Below, in pieces: positions 1 to 11,557 of a stretch of DNA of 64,000 nt. The number at the start of each line of letters is the position of its first letter. Positions within the stretch are counted from its first letter, which is position 1. The stretch spans positions 107,826 to 171,825 of the forward strand of contig BDDD01000980.1 of assembly GCA_001972305.1 (NCBI GenBank), read 5' to 3'. Under the pieces are notes generated by a model. That model ran no database searches. It was not told the origin of the DNA and was given only the letters and a program-made list of their open reading frames with translations. Source of the stretch: Cephalotus follicularis (Eukaryota > Streptophyta > Magnoliopsida > Oxalidales > Cephalotaceae). Made by a program: the position numbers and the translations under genes.

Positions 1-438
1 TATATTGACATATATAACTGGTTTCAAAATGATAAACTGTCCGACATGTTTTGCATCATATATTTCTTTGTCATGTATATCTTCCTGCTTAGCCAAGCGA
101 GGACAACGGCTAATACCTACTCTACAGATTTACCGAAGTGAAGTGGAGTTAGCTGCTAAAGCCGTGCGCGGAGGCTTCTGCTTATATTAAGGTTGTTATG
201 TGTAATGGTTATGATGTTTTGTAATGAATAAAGTTACACTCCGTTGTTGTATTTACATTTCCATATGTAATATATAACATGTACTTTTGAGCTTAAGCAC
301 GTAGTATGGGCTGCGTGTGCATGCTACCCTTTTAATCCAGTATGTTGTGCTTCCGCAAAAGTTTTAAGTTTTATGTGTTTTTGGATAATACTGGATTTAT
401 GTTGATATCATATATGTTTGTTAAAATTGGGTGTGATA
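1..438 (+). mobile_element. 3' part of a gypsy LTR (family A), truncated by window edge
   Basis: The stretch matches by eye the last 400 bases of the LTRs ending at 11984 and 53512. It has the TTAGCC/GGCTAA hairpin box followed by CTCTACAGAT, then a 'gta-gtatgggctgcgtg' type block, then 'gcttccgcaaaagtttt', and it ends GGGTGTGATA where the others end GTGTGACA. No PBS follows: integrase codons begin within about ten bases, so this LTR is fused to pol rather than placed before it. Its left end lies outside the window. Confidence 0.75.
89..113 (+). other. LTR hairpin box (TTAGCC..GGCTAA)
   Basis: The 6-bp arms TTAGCC (89-94) and GGCTAA (108-113) are perfect reverse complements around a 13-base loop, followed by a C/T-rich run and ACAGAT. 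The same structure recurs in several other LTRs in this window. Confidence 0.6.
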
Positions 439-1568
439 GAACGTTAGAGACCCTCAGGTCTTCTCCAATCGCTTCGTTTTCCTGAATGGAAGTGGGACCA
501 CATACCGATGGATTTCGTTTCCGGTTTTCCCCTAACGCAGAGAAAGCACGATGCCATATGGGTCATAGTGAATCGATTGACCAAGTCGGCTCACTTTCTA
601 CCGATAAAGATGGTGTGCAACTTGGATAGGTTAGCACAGTTGTATGTAGATGAGATCATCAGGTTGCATGGAGTTCCCAGTAGTATTGTATCTAACAGAG
701 ATCCGAGGTTCACTGCAAGATTTTGGTAGAGCTTGTAGAGAGCATTGGGTATAGATTTGAGACTCGGTACAACGTATAATCCTCAGACCGATGGGTAGTT
801 TGAGCGTGCTATCCAGATTCTAGAAGACATGTTGAGAGCCTGTGTGATGGATTTCAAAGGTAATTGGGATGATCGCGTAACCTTGATCGAGTTTGCATAC
901 AACAACAGCTACCAAGCGAGCCTTGGCATGGCGCTGTATGAATCTCTTTATGGTAGGCATTACAAGACTCCGTTACGTTGGGACGAGGTAGGGGAACGAA
1001 GATTGTTGGGTCCCGAGTTAGTTCAAGACATGTCCGAGAAGATAAAGATCGCCCGAGAAAGGCTGCAAGCAGCACAAAGTAGATAGAAGAGTTATGCAGA
1101 CAAGCGATGAAAGGATTTAGAATTCTTTGTGGCTGATAAGGTTTTCCTCCGAGTATTACCATACACCGGAGTTATTCACTTTGGCAAGCGCGGCAAGCTG
1201 TGTCCACGCTATGTTGGTCCGTTTGAGATCTTGAAGAGGATTGGACCAGTTGCTTATCGTCTGACATTACCTTTTGATGTGGCCCGGATTCACGATGTCT
1301 TCCACGTATCTGTGTTGAGGAAGTACATTGCTAATCCTTCTCATGTTTTGGAGTTGCCTATTGAGTTATCCAGTGAAGAGTTGCCAGTGTTGGCTTATAA
1401 GGAGCTCTAGTGGAGATTTCTGATCGTCGGGAGCAAGTGCTGAGAAACAAGACCATCCAGTTGGTGAAGGTCTTATGGAGGAACCATGTATCAGAGGAAG
1501 CTACTTGGGAACGCGAGGAAGAGATGCAAAGGAGTTATCACAAATACTTTCTTGGATCAGCGCTTTGA
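439..1568 (+). pseudogene. Chromovirus (Tekay-type) integrase core and chromodomain, decayed (G1)
   Basis: This is the 3' part of a Ty3/gypsy pol. Readable integrase starts at about 448 with residues preceding the WKWDH and MDFVSGFP motifs (508). It continues through an SNRDPRF catalytic-Asp motif near 700, then the DG-stop-FERAIQ region near 800, where the usual Q before the catalytic Glu is a stop. Next come the [14 protein letters not shown] and [12 protein letters not shown] motifs (1190-1330) typical of the integrase C-terminus, and a chromodomain (EQVLRNKTIQLVKVLW, 1430-1480). Stops at about 727, 797, 1084, 1108 and 1408 split it. The chromodomain places it among chromoviruses; the wording is Tekay-like. 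Gag, PR, RT and RNase H are absent because an LTR end is fused at 438. Confidence 0.85.
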
Positions 1569-1587
1569 TTTTAAGGACAAAATCTCC

Positions 1588-1601
1588 TAAGCGGGGGAGA
1601 T
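1588..1601 (+). other. Polypurine tract of G1
   Basis: A purine run AAGCGGGGGAGA sits directly before the LTR start and just after the chromodomain, the normal place for plus-strand DNA priming in gypsy elements. Confidence 0.75.
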
Positions 1602-4017
1602 TATAACGGCTCGTGCCCGTTTAAGTGCATGAGTTATGTGTTGGGACTTAAGGATTTCTTTTGAGTTATGGGCTTTTGGGCTAGGTGTAAAGTTATAAAG
1701 CCCAAAGTGAGGAAGAGATATTTTGCTTTGCAGACACCTTGGGAGGTGCAAAGCAACTTGAGGAAACTTTAGCTTTTGTGTGCTGATATGAGTTTGGGCA
1801 GGTGGTGATGTGATCATTTCTGCTGTTTGGCTTCTTCAAGGTGAGCTTTGTTTGAGAGCCTTTGTGATCTTCTTCTTCATGTGTTGTTAGAGCTTTTCTT
1901 CGCCAAGTTTGAGTTCAGTAAGGTGAGTTCTTCTTCTCTCCGTTTGGTTTAGCCTTGCGTTGTGCTAAATCTTATTTCACGGATTTGAGACTAAGTGGAG
2001 AAGATTTGACGGTCGTTTTAGGCTGTTTTATGCATGTAGGCTTCATGCATCTTGTGCTTTGTTTGAGGCAGAGCAGTCGGTTCTTAGTTTCCTTATGTGT
2101 TGCTCTTTTAGTCTAGGATTCAGAGGTTGATGCAGAGCTATAAGGAAGCTTGTGCAGAGGTGTGGTTAACTGGTGAGTGGGACATTCCTTTCTTATAAAT
2201 CGTTTTGAGAGTCCTTGTTTTGTGCCCTGTTTTTCCATGTTTTGTTAGGGATTTGCTTTCCCGCTACGTCTTGACATTTTATAGATATATGATTAGCCGA
2301 GCTTGCATGCTTGATGTTCTGGGTTGATTTATCCCCTCGTATATCTTGAATATGTCATGATTTTCTTGATACCATGTGTTGCTATTAATATTCTGATACT
2401 GGGTACTGGATGAGCTCTGATATGTAATTTCCATCTGGGTGAGGATGAGGAGACGTTTGATCCCGATTCCACCTAGCGGTTTCATTGTCTATAATGTACT
2501 GTTAAGTGTGACTACCCCCAGGTTCCGTTACCTGGATCTGCACATTTCCGTTGGTATAGGACGCTATGTGATGTGAGTACAGTGAATGGATGCATGAGCT
2601 CCTTCAAACATACCTTATGGATTGCTCTTCTATGCGATTACCGATGAGGGATGGTCTGTGCTGTGATTCGCCGACCAATCGATCGAAGTTCTCATACCCG
2701 ATTGCCAACAAGGGTGGAGTTAGGCGGTGATATGTTGGCCTTTCGGTCGATGTTCATGATTTGCTATGTCTCTCAGGTGGAGGTTCGGCCTGATCGGTCG
2801 AGAACCTCTGATGGAGACCAAGACATGTGGCGTGTATACCGGTATATACACGAGGGATGGTGCACTTCCCGTAGCATATGATTTCTATCTCCAAGCCTGA
2901 AGGGTTATGTTGAGATTATTGCCGAGGTGGTTCCGACAGAGCAGATGAATTGTTATGACCGAGGTGGTTCCGGCAGAGATGGTTGATTGGTTATGAGCAG
3001 GTACCCGTATTTCTTCGATTTGCATGATTCTCAGAGTCCGAGATCCTTGTTGTTGTGATCCTCTGAGTATTTGTCTTCTCGGGCACATAATATCACTTTG
3101 CTATATATGTATATGAATTGAAGCCTTGTCATGAGTTCTGTTGCTTTAACTTAATCGTTGGCCTCTCTTGTTCCATTTCTCGGATATACATATCTTTTGC
3201 ATGCTTGACATTGTTAGCCTTGTTGGGTATAGCTTGCTATATTTTTTTTCCAGAGTGTCCTGATTGTGGATGCCTAAGGAATGCTTCGTTCTCACTCACT
3301 AGTCTTTTGGACTAACCCCCTCCCACTTTTTGTTGTGCTGTGGTTGTTTTTAGTCTCCTCGGATCCATCTGACCAAGGCTTTCTCTAGCGAGGGTAGACC
3401 ATGGCGCATGCACCTTCCCTGGCACCTCGTCCAGTTTTACCTTCATGCATTGGGGCATATTTTGGGACATTTTGAAGTCTTTATATATATTAAATCATGT
3501 ATCTTTAATTCAAACATTATGCATGAATTTCTTTTTGAAGGATGTCCAATATATATATCTTTGATGATTTCATATGTTGCATTGCTTCTCGGCAAAAGAC
3601 TGGTATCTTATTATATATATATATATCTTGTTATAAGTAGTAGGAGCTCTGAGTACCGAGCAGCCGAGGATGAGGAGAAGGTCCCGACCGTCTCGGCAGA
3701 GGTCAGACTAGACCTCTAGGTTATGTAAAAGACAGTATAGGCAATGTCCTTAGCTAGTCATCAGTTTTGGGAGAGCAGTGCTGTGGTAGTCTCTCTTCTC
3801 AGAATTAGGCGTTGGTCGGACCATCCCGACCTTGTTGTGCATAGTCTTTTCCCGAGGAGTGATGTGGCTGCTAAATTGACTTCTCTGCCATAAGTTAAAC
3901 GGTGTGTTTTATGACTTCTTGTGGGTTAGGGATATATCATGATACGAGGAGTATTATGGTATAGGCTTCCCCACTTGATCGACTCATCCCTCAGTGGTGT
4001 GGGAATGGGTTGTGTCA
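1602..4017 (+). mobile_element. 3' LTR of gypsy element G1
   Basis: It starts TATAACGGCTCGTGCCC, a mutated form of the TGTAACG start of the other gypsy LTRs here, and ends GGGTTGTGTCA. It contains the 'gtgagtgggacattcc' box near 2174, a CCCCAGGT..ACCTGGATCT box near 2516-2545, the hairpin box at 3300-3314, and a (TA)-rich stretch at about 3600-3630. After 4017 the sequence switches to antisense Tat pol. Short plus-strand ORFs inside it have no family resemblance and are treated as chance. There is no gene in this 2.4 kb. Confidence 0.75.
3300..3314 (+). other. LTR hairpin box (TAGTC..GACTA)
   Basis: The 5-bp arms TAGTC/GACTA enclose a 5-base loop TTTTG and are followed by ACCCCCTCCCAC. It is the same box as at 7780, 25622 and 54175. 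Confidence 0.55.
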
Positions 4018-4912
4018 GTGTCATACAACATATACTGCCTTAATCGATGAGCTGCCCAAGCTAATGCACAACAAGTTTTTTCTAGCATAGAGTACCTTGC
4101 CTCACAGTCATTGAACTTTTTGCTTAGATAGTAAATGGCTTGATCCTTCCTTCCGGATTCATCATGCTACCCGAGTACACATCTCACAGACACGTCTAGT
4201 ACACCCATATACAAAATCATAGGTTTTACCCCAATAGGAGGGACTAACACCAGAGGATTTGCTAGATATTGCTTGATTATATCGATGGATACATTACACT
4301 CTTTATTCCACACCTCCTTGTTGTCTTTCTTAAGGAGTTTGAAAATAGGTTCACATGTGGCTGTCATTTGTGAGATAAATTTAGCTATATAATTCAACCT
4401 GCCCAAAAATCCTCTAACTTCCTTTTGAGTGCATAGACGAGGCATTTCTGTGATAGCACGGATCTTATCAAGATCCACCTTGATTCCTCCTTGACTCACG
4501 ATGAATCCTAGCAATTTTCCCAATGTCAACCCGAAAAATCACTTACCTGGATTCAACTTAAGCTGGAATTTCCTCAACCTCTCAAAGAATTTTTTTTCAA
4601 ATTTTCCATGTGACCTTAGCTTCCACAAGATTTGGCAATCATATCATCAATATAAATTTTGAACTCCTTATGCATCATGTCCTAGACTAAGATCACCATG
4701 ACTCTTTGGTATATGGCTCCTGTATTCTTTAGACCGAATGGCATTACCTTGTAATAGAAAGTTCCCCAAAGGGTCACGAAGGTAGTCTTTTTTCCATGTC
4801 TTCGAGAGCCATTTTGATTTGATTTTATCTAGAAAACCCATCCATAATGGAGAACATTGAATTCCTTCTCGTATTATTGACGAGGACACCAATATGGGGT
4901 AGCGGGATGTTA
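4018..4912 (-). pseudogene. Tat-lineage gypsy RT/RNase H fragment
   Basis: Read on the minus strand from about 4905, it gives LPHIGVLV, FSIMDGFS, EDMEK, VMPFGLKN, then KLLGFIVSQGGI, EVRGFLGRLNYI, CEPIFKLLKKD and LVPPIGVKPMILYM. These are the RT palm/thumb and RNase H start of the non-chromoviral Tat/Athila gypsy branch. RNase H continues, with stops, to about 4018. Stop codons interrupt several motifs. Its 5' side is cut by a CACTA-like terminus at 4913 and its 3' side by the G1 LTR end. The wording differs clearly from the Tekay-type pol fragments in this window. Confidence 0.85.
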
Positions 4913-5930
4913 CACTACATGAAAAACAGTCAATTGCGAGGGCTGGGGGTGAGGGCAACGGTGAGGGTGATCGTTTTAATTCTTCTTCTTTTAGAAAGGC
5001 ACAACGAGGGCACTTATTGCCCTGACCCCAATTAACCCAAATATCGTATGCCCGACCCTTTCTTTTTTCACTTTCTTTCCTTTTACCCTTTCTTTCTTTC
5101 TTTCTTCTCTTCACCGCATCAAACCATTCTCCCTCTTTCTCAATCATTTTTAAATTGATCGGAGTTCCTTTGTCACCAGTTGGCTCTCCTCCCTCTCTGT
5201 CACTAGTTGGCTGTCGATCGTTCTCTCTCTCTCTCTTGGTGGTCTAGTCGTTCACCCACACTCTCTCAGTGGTCTAGTGCTTCTCGCAAGGTCTAATGGT
5301 TCGATTTCAACATCCAAGCTCCATCCAACCTCCAAGCTTCGATTTCAAGTATTGATTTCTAGATCCAAACTCCATTTTTTTTGTGTTATATATATATATT
5401 ATACACATTTGATACCCAGCACTTGCCAGTTGGTGAGCCATAATAACATGCATGTTTTGTGTAAACCATTAACTTTGCGTCTAATTAAGTTTTTAACCTT
5501 ATTCCAAATTTTTTATGGAAAAGAGTCTGTGGATATAACCATTTGTAATAACTACCTATTTCTAGACATATTATGGGGCTAGGTACTAATTTAATCTTCT
5601 TAGGGTTTTAAGACATGTATTACTTGCCTTCTCATATGTTTTTTGTGGTCTAATTAAGGAATGTTAAATTATGTAAGACCATATAATATAACTCTAGTCG
5701 TAACTACCACAATAGATATGGCACTTTTTGTTGTTTGTACTTGATTCAAATTCATGGATAAGAAACATCTCAATTACCTATTATTATTGGATTTAGTCTT
5801 CTGACTTGCAAATATAATGCAAAGATATTATATTGTACTTGTTTTGTGGGGTTTTTTCATTTATTTCATTTGTATGGATTGAATTTCAAAAGTAGTGTTT
5901 GTTCTTCGTCTTATGTTTTTGGGTTTTTGA
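4913..5930 (+). mobile_element. CACTA-like transposon terminus, truncated
   Basis: The Tat pol frame breaks exactly where CACTACATGAAAAACAG begins, close to the CACTACAAGAAAA ends of plant CACTA (En/Spm) elements. G-rich GAGGG-type subterminal repeats follow within 60 bases. The preceding TTA could be half of the 3-bp target duplication. I could not find the matching end (TTTTTCATGTAGTG-like) on the right before the gypsy LTR at 5931, so the element is probably cut there. The rest holds pyrimidine-rich and CT-microsatellite sequence but no gene I can recognise. Confidence 0.55.
5080..5110 (+). repeat. (TTTC)n simple repeat
   Basis: Imperfect TTTC/TTTCTTTC tandem copies lie in a pyrimidine-rich tract; a second short (TC)n run sits at about 5219-5238. 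Confidence 0.6.
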
Positions 5931-8850
5931 TGTAACGACCCGCATTAATTTTTGGGTAAATTGATGTTTGGGGCTTGGGGGAAATTTTTCTTTTTCTCCT
6001 TGCTTGTGGACGGCTTGGGCTCTTTTCTTGGAGAAGTGTTAGTTTGGCTTTGGGCTTGGTTAAGGCCCAATGTGATAAGAGATATTTGATTGGTGTTGGG
6101 AAGTGTGCAAAGCTTACTTAGGAAACTTTGGCAGTTGGCTTTCGGCAGACATCACATCCATCATCTCACTCCCGAAGAAGCATTTGAGAGAGTGAGCTTT
6201 CATTTTTCTTCATTCTTTTTCGTCTTTCTTCTGAAGCTTCGATCGCTGTTTGAGGTTGGGACTTTCCTTACCCGTCTACGCGTCTAGCAGGTAAGAGTCC
6301 TCCTCGGTACATTGCTTTGTTGGTGTTGAGACAATCGTTAAGCCGAGAAAGAGCTTCGCCTTGGTTTTCATGGATGTATGTTTTATGCATGACTTCAGAA
6401 ATGTTTGTTCATGGTCGCTAAGCATTGTTGTGTGTTGATCTTGCAGAGGAGGATCTAGCCACGCAGTCCGCACAACAAGGAAGCTAGCCGAGGAAGCTAC
6501 TGATACTAGTGAGCGGGATGTTCTTCTTTCTATCAATTGATAACTGAGAGTTTACTGTTTATATGCCCTTCCATGATATTATCATTGACTAGGATTTCTT
6601 CTCCTGTCATCTGTTGATTTTACGTGTGAATGCTGTTGTTTTTGAGCTGAGGACTCGATGCCTGGGTTGAACCTGTTGTTTCCCCCTTTCTGTTTAAGTA
6701 TGAATGCTTTATTTTGATATCATGTGTTGTTGTCCACGGGTACTGGTTACTGGTTACTTGGTTATGTATGAGACTTATTGTGGTTGATGGAGAAGTGGGT
6801 GTTCGATCCCTATTCCATTCAGTAGTGCCATTGCCTATGATGAACTGTTGAGTGTGATTGTGCCTGGGTTCCATACCGGAATCTGCTCATTTCATTGGTC
6901 TATGATGGAATGATGTGTGGGGGCAGTCGACGATCCCCTATCTTCTCTAGTTAGGCCATAATGGAGTCCTCGGGCATGAGATTATCGGCACGAGATGGTC
7001 TAAGTAGTGATACACTTACCTCTGAGTCGATGTTCTCCTCTGTCATCTCGTCAAGGGTAAAGCTGAGCAGTGATTCGCGGGCCCCTTGGACGATACCAAC
7101 GATACGTTATTGCCGACGAGGTATCTCCTCGATTGATGTTCATATGGTGTAGTGCTGAGCTCGTGATTACCAACGGGGGTGGGCGTGCATAGCCCCTCGA
7201 TCGATGTTCATGTAGTGAGGTGCGCCAACGTGTGATTGCCGGGGAAGGAGTGCTTGCGTAGCCCTTCTACCGATGTTGATGCGGTGCTCTGGAAGTGGGT
7301 ATCTATATGCGTATATGAGGGATGTGTACAGTCCTGTAGCCCATGACCGCGTTGATGAATCTTCAACGGAGTTGTTATTTATGCTTATCGAGGTGGTTCC
7401 GGCTATGGAAGTGTGTGAGTATGATGTGTGCATGTGCGTGTGTGGAATGTGCTTGTGATTGATACAGTACCAGTAGTCCCCTGATAAATGTTGATCCTTA
7501 TAGTATGATCTTTTGTTGATCCTTGAATACTCGGCATGTTCTGACATATAACCTGTTGTTTATCTTCTTTCCTTGAGGTCGATCATTAAGTTGGTAGCTC
7601 TGACGTCTCCTCGGGTTTCCTTTTTATCGATATCTTTGTATATTTTCACCTCTGCCTTGTTTTGTTGAGCTGTGGATATGGGTTGTCCTTCGGCCCAGTT
7701 GGGGTAGAGCATGTTCACCTTGGCTCTTGGCACCCCGGTGGAAGTGGGTTTACCCAGGATATTCCTTGATCTTACTCACTAGTCAGTTGGACTAATCCCC
7801 TCTCAGTTTTGTGTGCAGAGGAAGCAGGGCAGCAGGGTTCTTGAGATCCACTAAGGATAGCGCGTTGAAAGAGGTAGACTCCTGACGCAGCACCTTAGGA
7901 TGGCTCCTCGGCCACAGGCACCTTCATGCATTTGGGGAAATTCTTGGGGTTTTTGTATAGACTTGTTGATCTCTATGTCTTGTAAATCCTCTTTTTGTAA
8001 ACATGTATATGACTTCTTGGATGTTGTGTGTCCTTGGCATTTTTCCTGGGACCGAATATAATTCATTTGTTGTTTTATATACTTTGTTGTTATGAGTTGT
8101 TTACTCGGCCTTGTCATTGTTATGTTAAGCGTTTAGGGTGCAGGGACGACGTATGAGTTCGGGGGTCGTTTGACAATGGGCAGAGGAGCAGGTCTCCCTA
8201 GACCTGGCCTTGGTGAAATTTCAATGTTTCTCCCCGGGGCCTTTTGTGCGTGGCACCTCTGCTGAGATGTCGGGGGAGGGGTGGCTATGTTCATGGTTAG
8301 TCAAACCTTAGGTTGACCTCGCAGCTCGGGTTGGTTGACCCTAAGCTGATGTCTGGTGGCGTCCTCGGGTGTTTGTCCTCGAGCATGCTCGCAGGCGTTA
8401 AGTGAGAGTAAGAAGTTTTCCTTAGTTTTGTCCGTCCTCCCGACCTCGGACAAGCTCGGTCCCTGAAGATGTTTTGTCGGGTGAGCCCTAGTGGATCCCT
8501 TGGGTACTGGGCCGGGGTGAGATTTCATCTCCTTAGTGTAAGTTGAGTGTTGGAGGGACCTTAGGTAGTTGTCCCATGCTTGGCATTTGTCACCGGGGCC
8601 TTGTGTTGATCCCAGGCTTAGCTTATGTTAAACGTTGTCGTTTCCTTGTGCACGGGCATTTCTTGTTTCTATGCCTTAGGTGCCTTTGGCCTGGGGAGCA
8701 TGGCTCTCCTCGGCAGTGTGTTTTAACGCCTGCCCTTGGCCTTATTGTTAGTCCTTATTTGTTGGGGTTTTGGTTAGGGATCCAGCTGGGGGATCCTTCC
8801 ACCTTGCACGGCCGTCCTCGAGTGGGGGTGCTCGGGAACGGGGCGTGTCA
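5931..8850 (+). mobile_element. 5' LTR of gypsy element G2
   Basis: The LTR begins TGTAACGACCCGC and ends GGGGCGTGTCA, six bases before a tRNA-Met-type primer site, giving 2,920 bases. It carries a GGGATGTTCTTC box near 6515, the conserved CTGGGTTCC..ATCTGC box near 6866-6890, loosely repeated units ('cgatgttcatgtagtg' type, about 70 bases apart) at 7130-7280, and the hairpin box at 7780-7794. The five bases before it are TTTGA; no partner duplication can be tested because the 3' LTR is missing. Reading frames inside it look like chance ORFs. Confidence 0.85.
7780..7794 (+). other. LTR hairpin box (TAGTC..GACTA)
   Basis: Arms TAGTC (7780-7784) and GACTA (7790-7794) enclose loop AGTTG. It is followed by ATCCCCTCTCAG and a T-rich tract ending GTGTGCAG, which resembles a 3' splice acceptor. 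Confidence 0.55.
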
Positions 8851-8856
8851 GCTTTT

Positions 8857-8868
8857 TGGTATCAGAGA
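8857..8868 (+). other. Primer binding site of G2 (initiator tRNA-Met type)
   Basis: TGGTATCAGAGA lies six bases after the LTR end. TGGTATCAGAGC is the usual PBS of plant gypsy elements primed by initiator tRNA-Met; one mismatch is visible at the last base. Confidence 0.85.
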
Positions 8869-8883
8869 GACCGGTTTAGTTTC

Positions 8884-8958
8884 NNNNNNNNNNNNNNNNN
8901 NNNNNNNNNNNNNNNNNNNNNNNNNNNNNNNNNNNNNNNNNNNNNNNNNNNNNNNNNN
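8884..8958. other. Assembly gap (75 N)
   Basis: A run of N separates the PBS region of G2 from the linker just before its RT. Gag and protease, normally well over 1 kb, are missing here. The gap may therefore hide far more than 75 bases, or bridge a real deletion. Confidence 0.99.
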
Positions 8959-9582
8959 CAAGGATTCTTAGCTCATGTGGTGGATACTCGGATGTCTAAG
9001 CCAGAGGTAGGGGACATACCTGTGGTTTGTGAGTTTCCCGATGTCTTCCCCGACGAGTTACCAGGTCCTCCTCCGGACAAGGAAATAGACTTTGAGATTG
9101 AGTTAATCCGTGGTGCGGCTCCTATATCCCTTTCTCCTTACTGTATGGCACCTGTAGAGTTGAAAGAGCTAAAGGTACGGTTGGAAGACTTGTGGGATAA
9201 AGGATTTATCCGACCTAGTTGTTCTCCATGGGGTGCTCCGGTCGTGTTTGTGAAGAGGAAGGATGGAGCTATGTGCTTGTGTATCGACTATAGGCAACTC
9301 CACAAGGTTACTGTGTGTAACAAGTACCTGTTGCCGAGGATCGATGACTTGTTTGATCAGTTCCGAGACGACTGTGTGTTCTCTAACATAGATCTTCGGT
9401 CTGGATATCACCAGTTAAAGGTGAAGGAAGAGGATGTTCTGAAGACAGCCTTTAGATCTCGTTATGGTCTCTATGAGTTCTCAGTTATGCCGTTTGGTTT
9501 AACCAATGCACCGGCCGCTTTCATGGATTTGATGAATCGAGTGTTCCAACCCTTCTTGGACATCTTTGTGGTGGTGTTCATG
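8959..9582 (+). pseudogene. Chromovirus reverse transcriptase fragment (G2)
   Basis: A single open frame covers the PR-RT linker ([15 protein letters not shown], about 9024-9070) and RT fingers/palm: [22 protein letters not shown] (9200-9270), [23 protein letters not shown] (9390-9425), [15 protein letters not shown] (9485-9530) and [13 protein letters not shown]. It stops just before the catalytic F-D-D box, where the sequence changes abruptly to an LTR fragment at about 9583. The absence of stops over 620 bases suggests this fragment is younger than the neighbouring G1 remnant. Gag and PR are not visible because of the N gap. Confidence 0.88.
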
Positions 9583-10338
9583 TCAGGCACGTTACTCTGC
9601 TGACAAAATAACGTGCAAGGGGGCACTATCCAGGCATCTTAACATGCAGATCATGACATGTTGAGCATGCATTATGGTACCCTGAACTGCTAGAACTGAA
9701 ATAGCAGAAGTGGGAAGGCATGTGAGAGCATACAATGGCCATGGCAGCAAAGGGGAGACACCTGGTACGCCATGCAACCAGGTGTGGAGAAGGTGTGAAG
9801 AAAGAGGGGATATTTGCATGGATGCAGATGGAAACAAACTTCAATATGCATAAAACTCCCTTCTCTTCCCAAAACGAAGAGAGAGAAGAAGAAGAGAAAC
9901 ACTGTGAGAAGACGAGACAAGAAACCAGTGAGTGAAAGAGTTAGAGAGAGAGGCTAAAAACCTCCATTGTTGAACTTGTTTGGAGCTTGGAAACTTGGAG
10001 CTGGTGGCTTGCAGCAACGGGACGGACCTGGGGGCTGCTGTGACCAGTTTGGAACGCAAAGAGGTGGACTTTCTAGTTCCTAACTTGGAACAAAACGGTA
10101 GGGGAAGCCATGACTGTACTCTTGAGATTAATATTCATGTATGGACTATGGTTTTGGTGTATAGATTGCATGATTACTGGATTGTTTTTGCTCACTGGAT
10201 CAATGCCATGTTATGCTAGATATGTGATATGTATCTGCATGTTGGTTTCCTGCCTTGATTACATGTTATTTTGCATGTATGTGGTTTTGATGGTCACTGT
10301 TTGTCACGTCATGAGGAAGAAGATGACTGGTGCTCGAA

Positions 10339-10670
10339 ACACATCGATGTCTTTAAACAACATCGACGCCTTTGGACCATCTGCTTGGATTTTGACATAT
10401 TACACGTCGACGTCTTTTTAGAACATCGACTCCTATTGGTTATCTGCTTGTATACTGATGTATATTGCGTCGACGCCTAAGGTTACCTTAACGTGTCGGC
10501 GCCTTAAGCAATGCGCTGACGTTTAAAGGTTCCAGACCTTGAGCGTCCACGTGTATGAATATGGACATCGACGTCTTCAAACAGTGGAAAGCACTGACAC
10601 TAAGGACTTGAACGTCGACGCTGAGGGACAAAGACAATGACGCCTTTTAATAGACGTCGACGTCTTATGG
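10339..10670 (+). repeat. Palindromic word array, ACGTCGACGTC/GCGTCGACGC dialect
   Basis: About eleven short words built on ATCGAC or GTCGAC recur every 20-45 bases, with exact GTCGAC cores at 10406, 10469, 10614 and 10656. Most are followed by CTTT or CTAA. The sequence between them is not repeated, so this is not an ordinary tandem repeat. Confidence 0.7.
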
Positions 10671-11557
10671 TACTGTTTGGAAGTTTCCTTGTTTAAATGA
10701 TGCGAAACGATCCCGAATCCTGTTAGGGTGCATTTGAGCATTTGTATACATTGCATATACACTGTTTACTACCTGTTCGTTTACTGTTTGTAAATCGTTT
10801 ATGATTTCTAAAAGTTATGATATTTAGAAATGCATATGTGAACTTGGTATATGCCGTTTTGAGTACGAAAATATATATTGGTTAATAATGTATTTTCGAA
10901 CGAACTAGAAGCGATTTGCACTACTAATTTGTTCAAAATTATTTTCTACTACTGAAAATGCATATTTCAAATGTTTATTACTTTCAAAAATATTTTGAAA
11001 TGAACTGCCTATTGTCGATCTAAACGATCACTACTATACTATTTACTGCACTGTTTACTGTTTTGATTCAATGCTTGCTCTGTGAATTTACTGTGTTTGT
11101 GCTTGAGCCACTGGTTGCATGGCGGAGACTGCCAGCGCCGGCTAGTGGCAGGGTTGACCTGGGAGCCAGGAGTTGGCAGGGTGACTCACTGTACTGTATT
11201 GTTGTCTCGCTTGGTTCCCTGGAGTAGGGACCGAAGTGGGAGTGAACGTGGGGCCAGGAGTTGGCAACGTTACACATACTGCCTGCCTGTTGTGGTCCTC
11301 TTACGGACTTACTATACTGCCTGTTGGTCCTTTTCGGACATTGTTGTGCCTGTTCATGTAGTCCTGGCCGGACTACTACTGTACTGTTATTGCATACATA
11401 TATTTTTCCTATATATGTACCCACTGTTATCTTTACTGTACTGCTAAAATATATATAATTTCACATATATATATAAATTGGTATTTCCTGCACTGCATCA
11501 TTTGTGCATACATCACATGACATGCATTTAATATTGATCCCGAACTACTTTTATGAC

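Noticed and set aside
4668..5147. 159-codon minus-strand frame
   Set aside because: It fuses the CACTA-like terminus with an off-frame reading of the Tat RT fragment; the RT motifs are in another frame.
5277..5582. Possible host exon
   Set aside because: The frame has no domain, no clear splice sites and lies in DNA assigned to a truncated CACTA-like element.
8543..8971. 142-codon plus-strand frame
   Set aside because: It runs through the LTR end, PBS and the N gap in a frame different from the RT; no family resemblance.
11068..11447. Overlapping 118- and 121-codon frames on opposite strands
   Set aside because: Both lie in a truncated LTR with repeated 'gtggtcc' units; overlapping antisense frames there are expected by chance.
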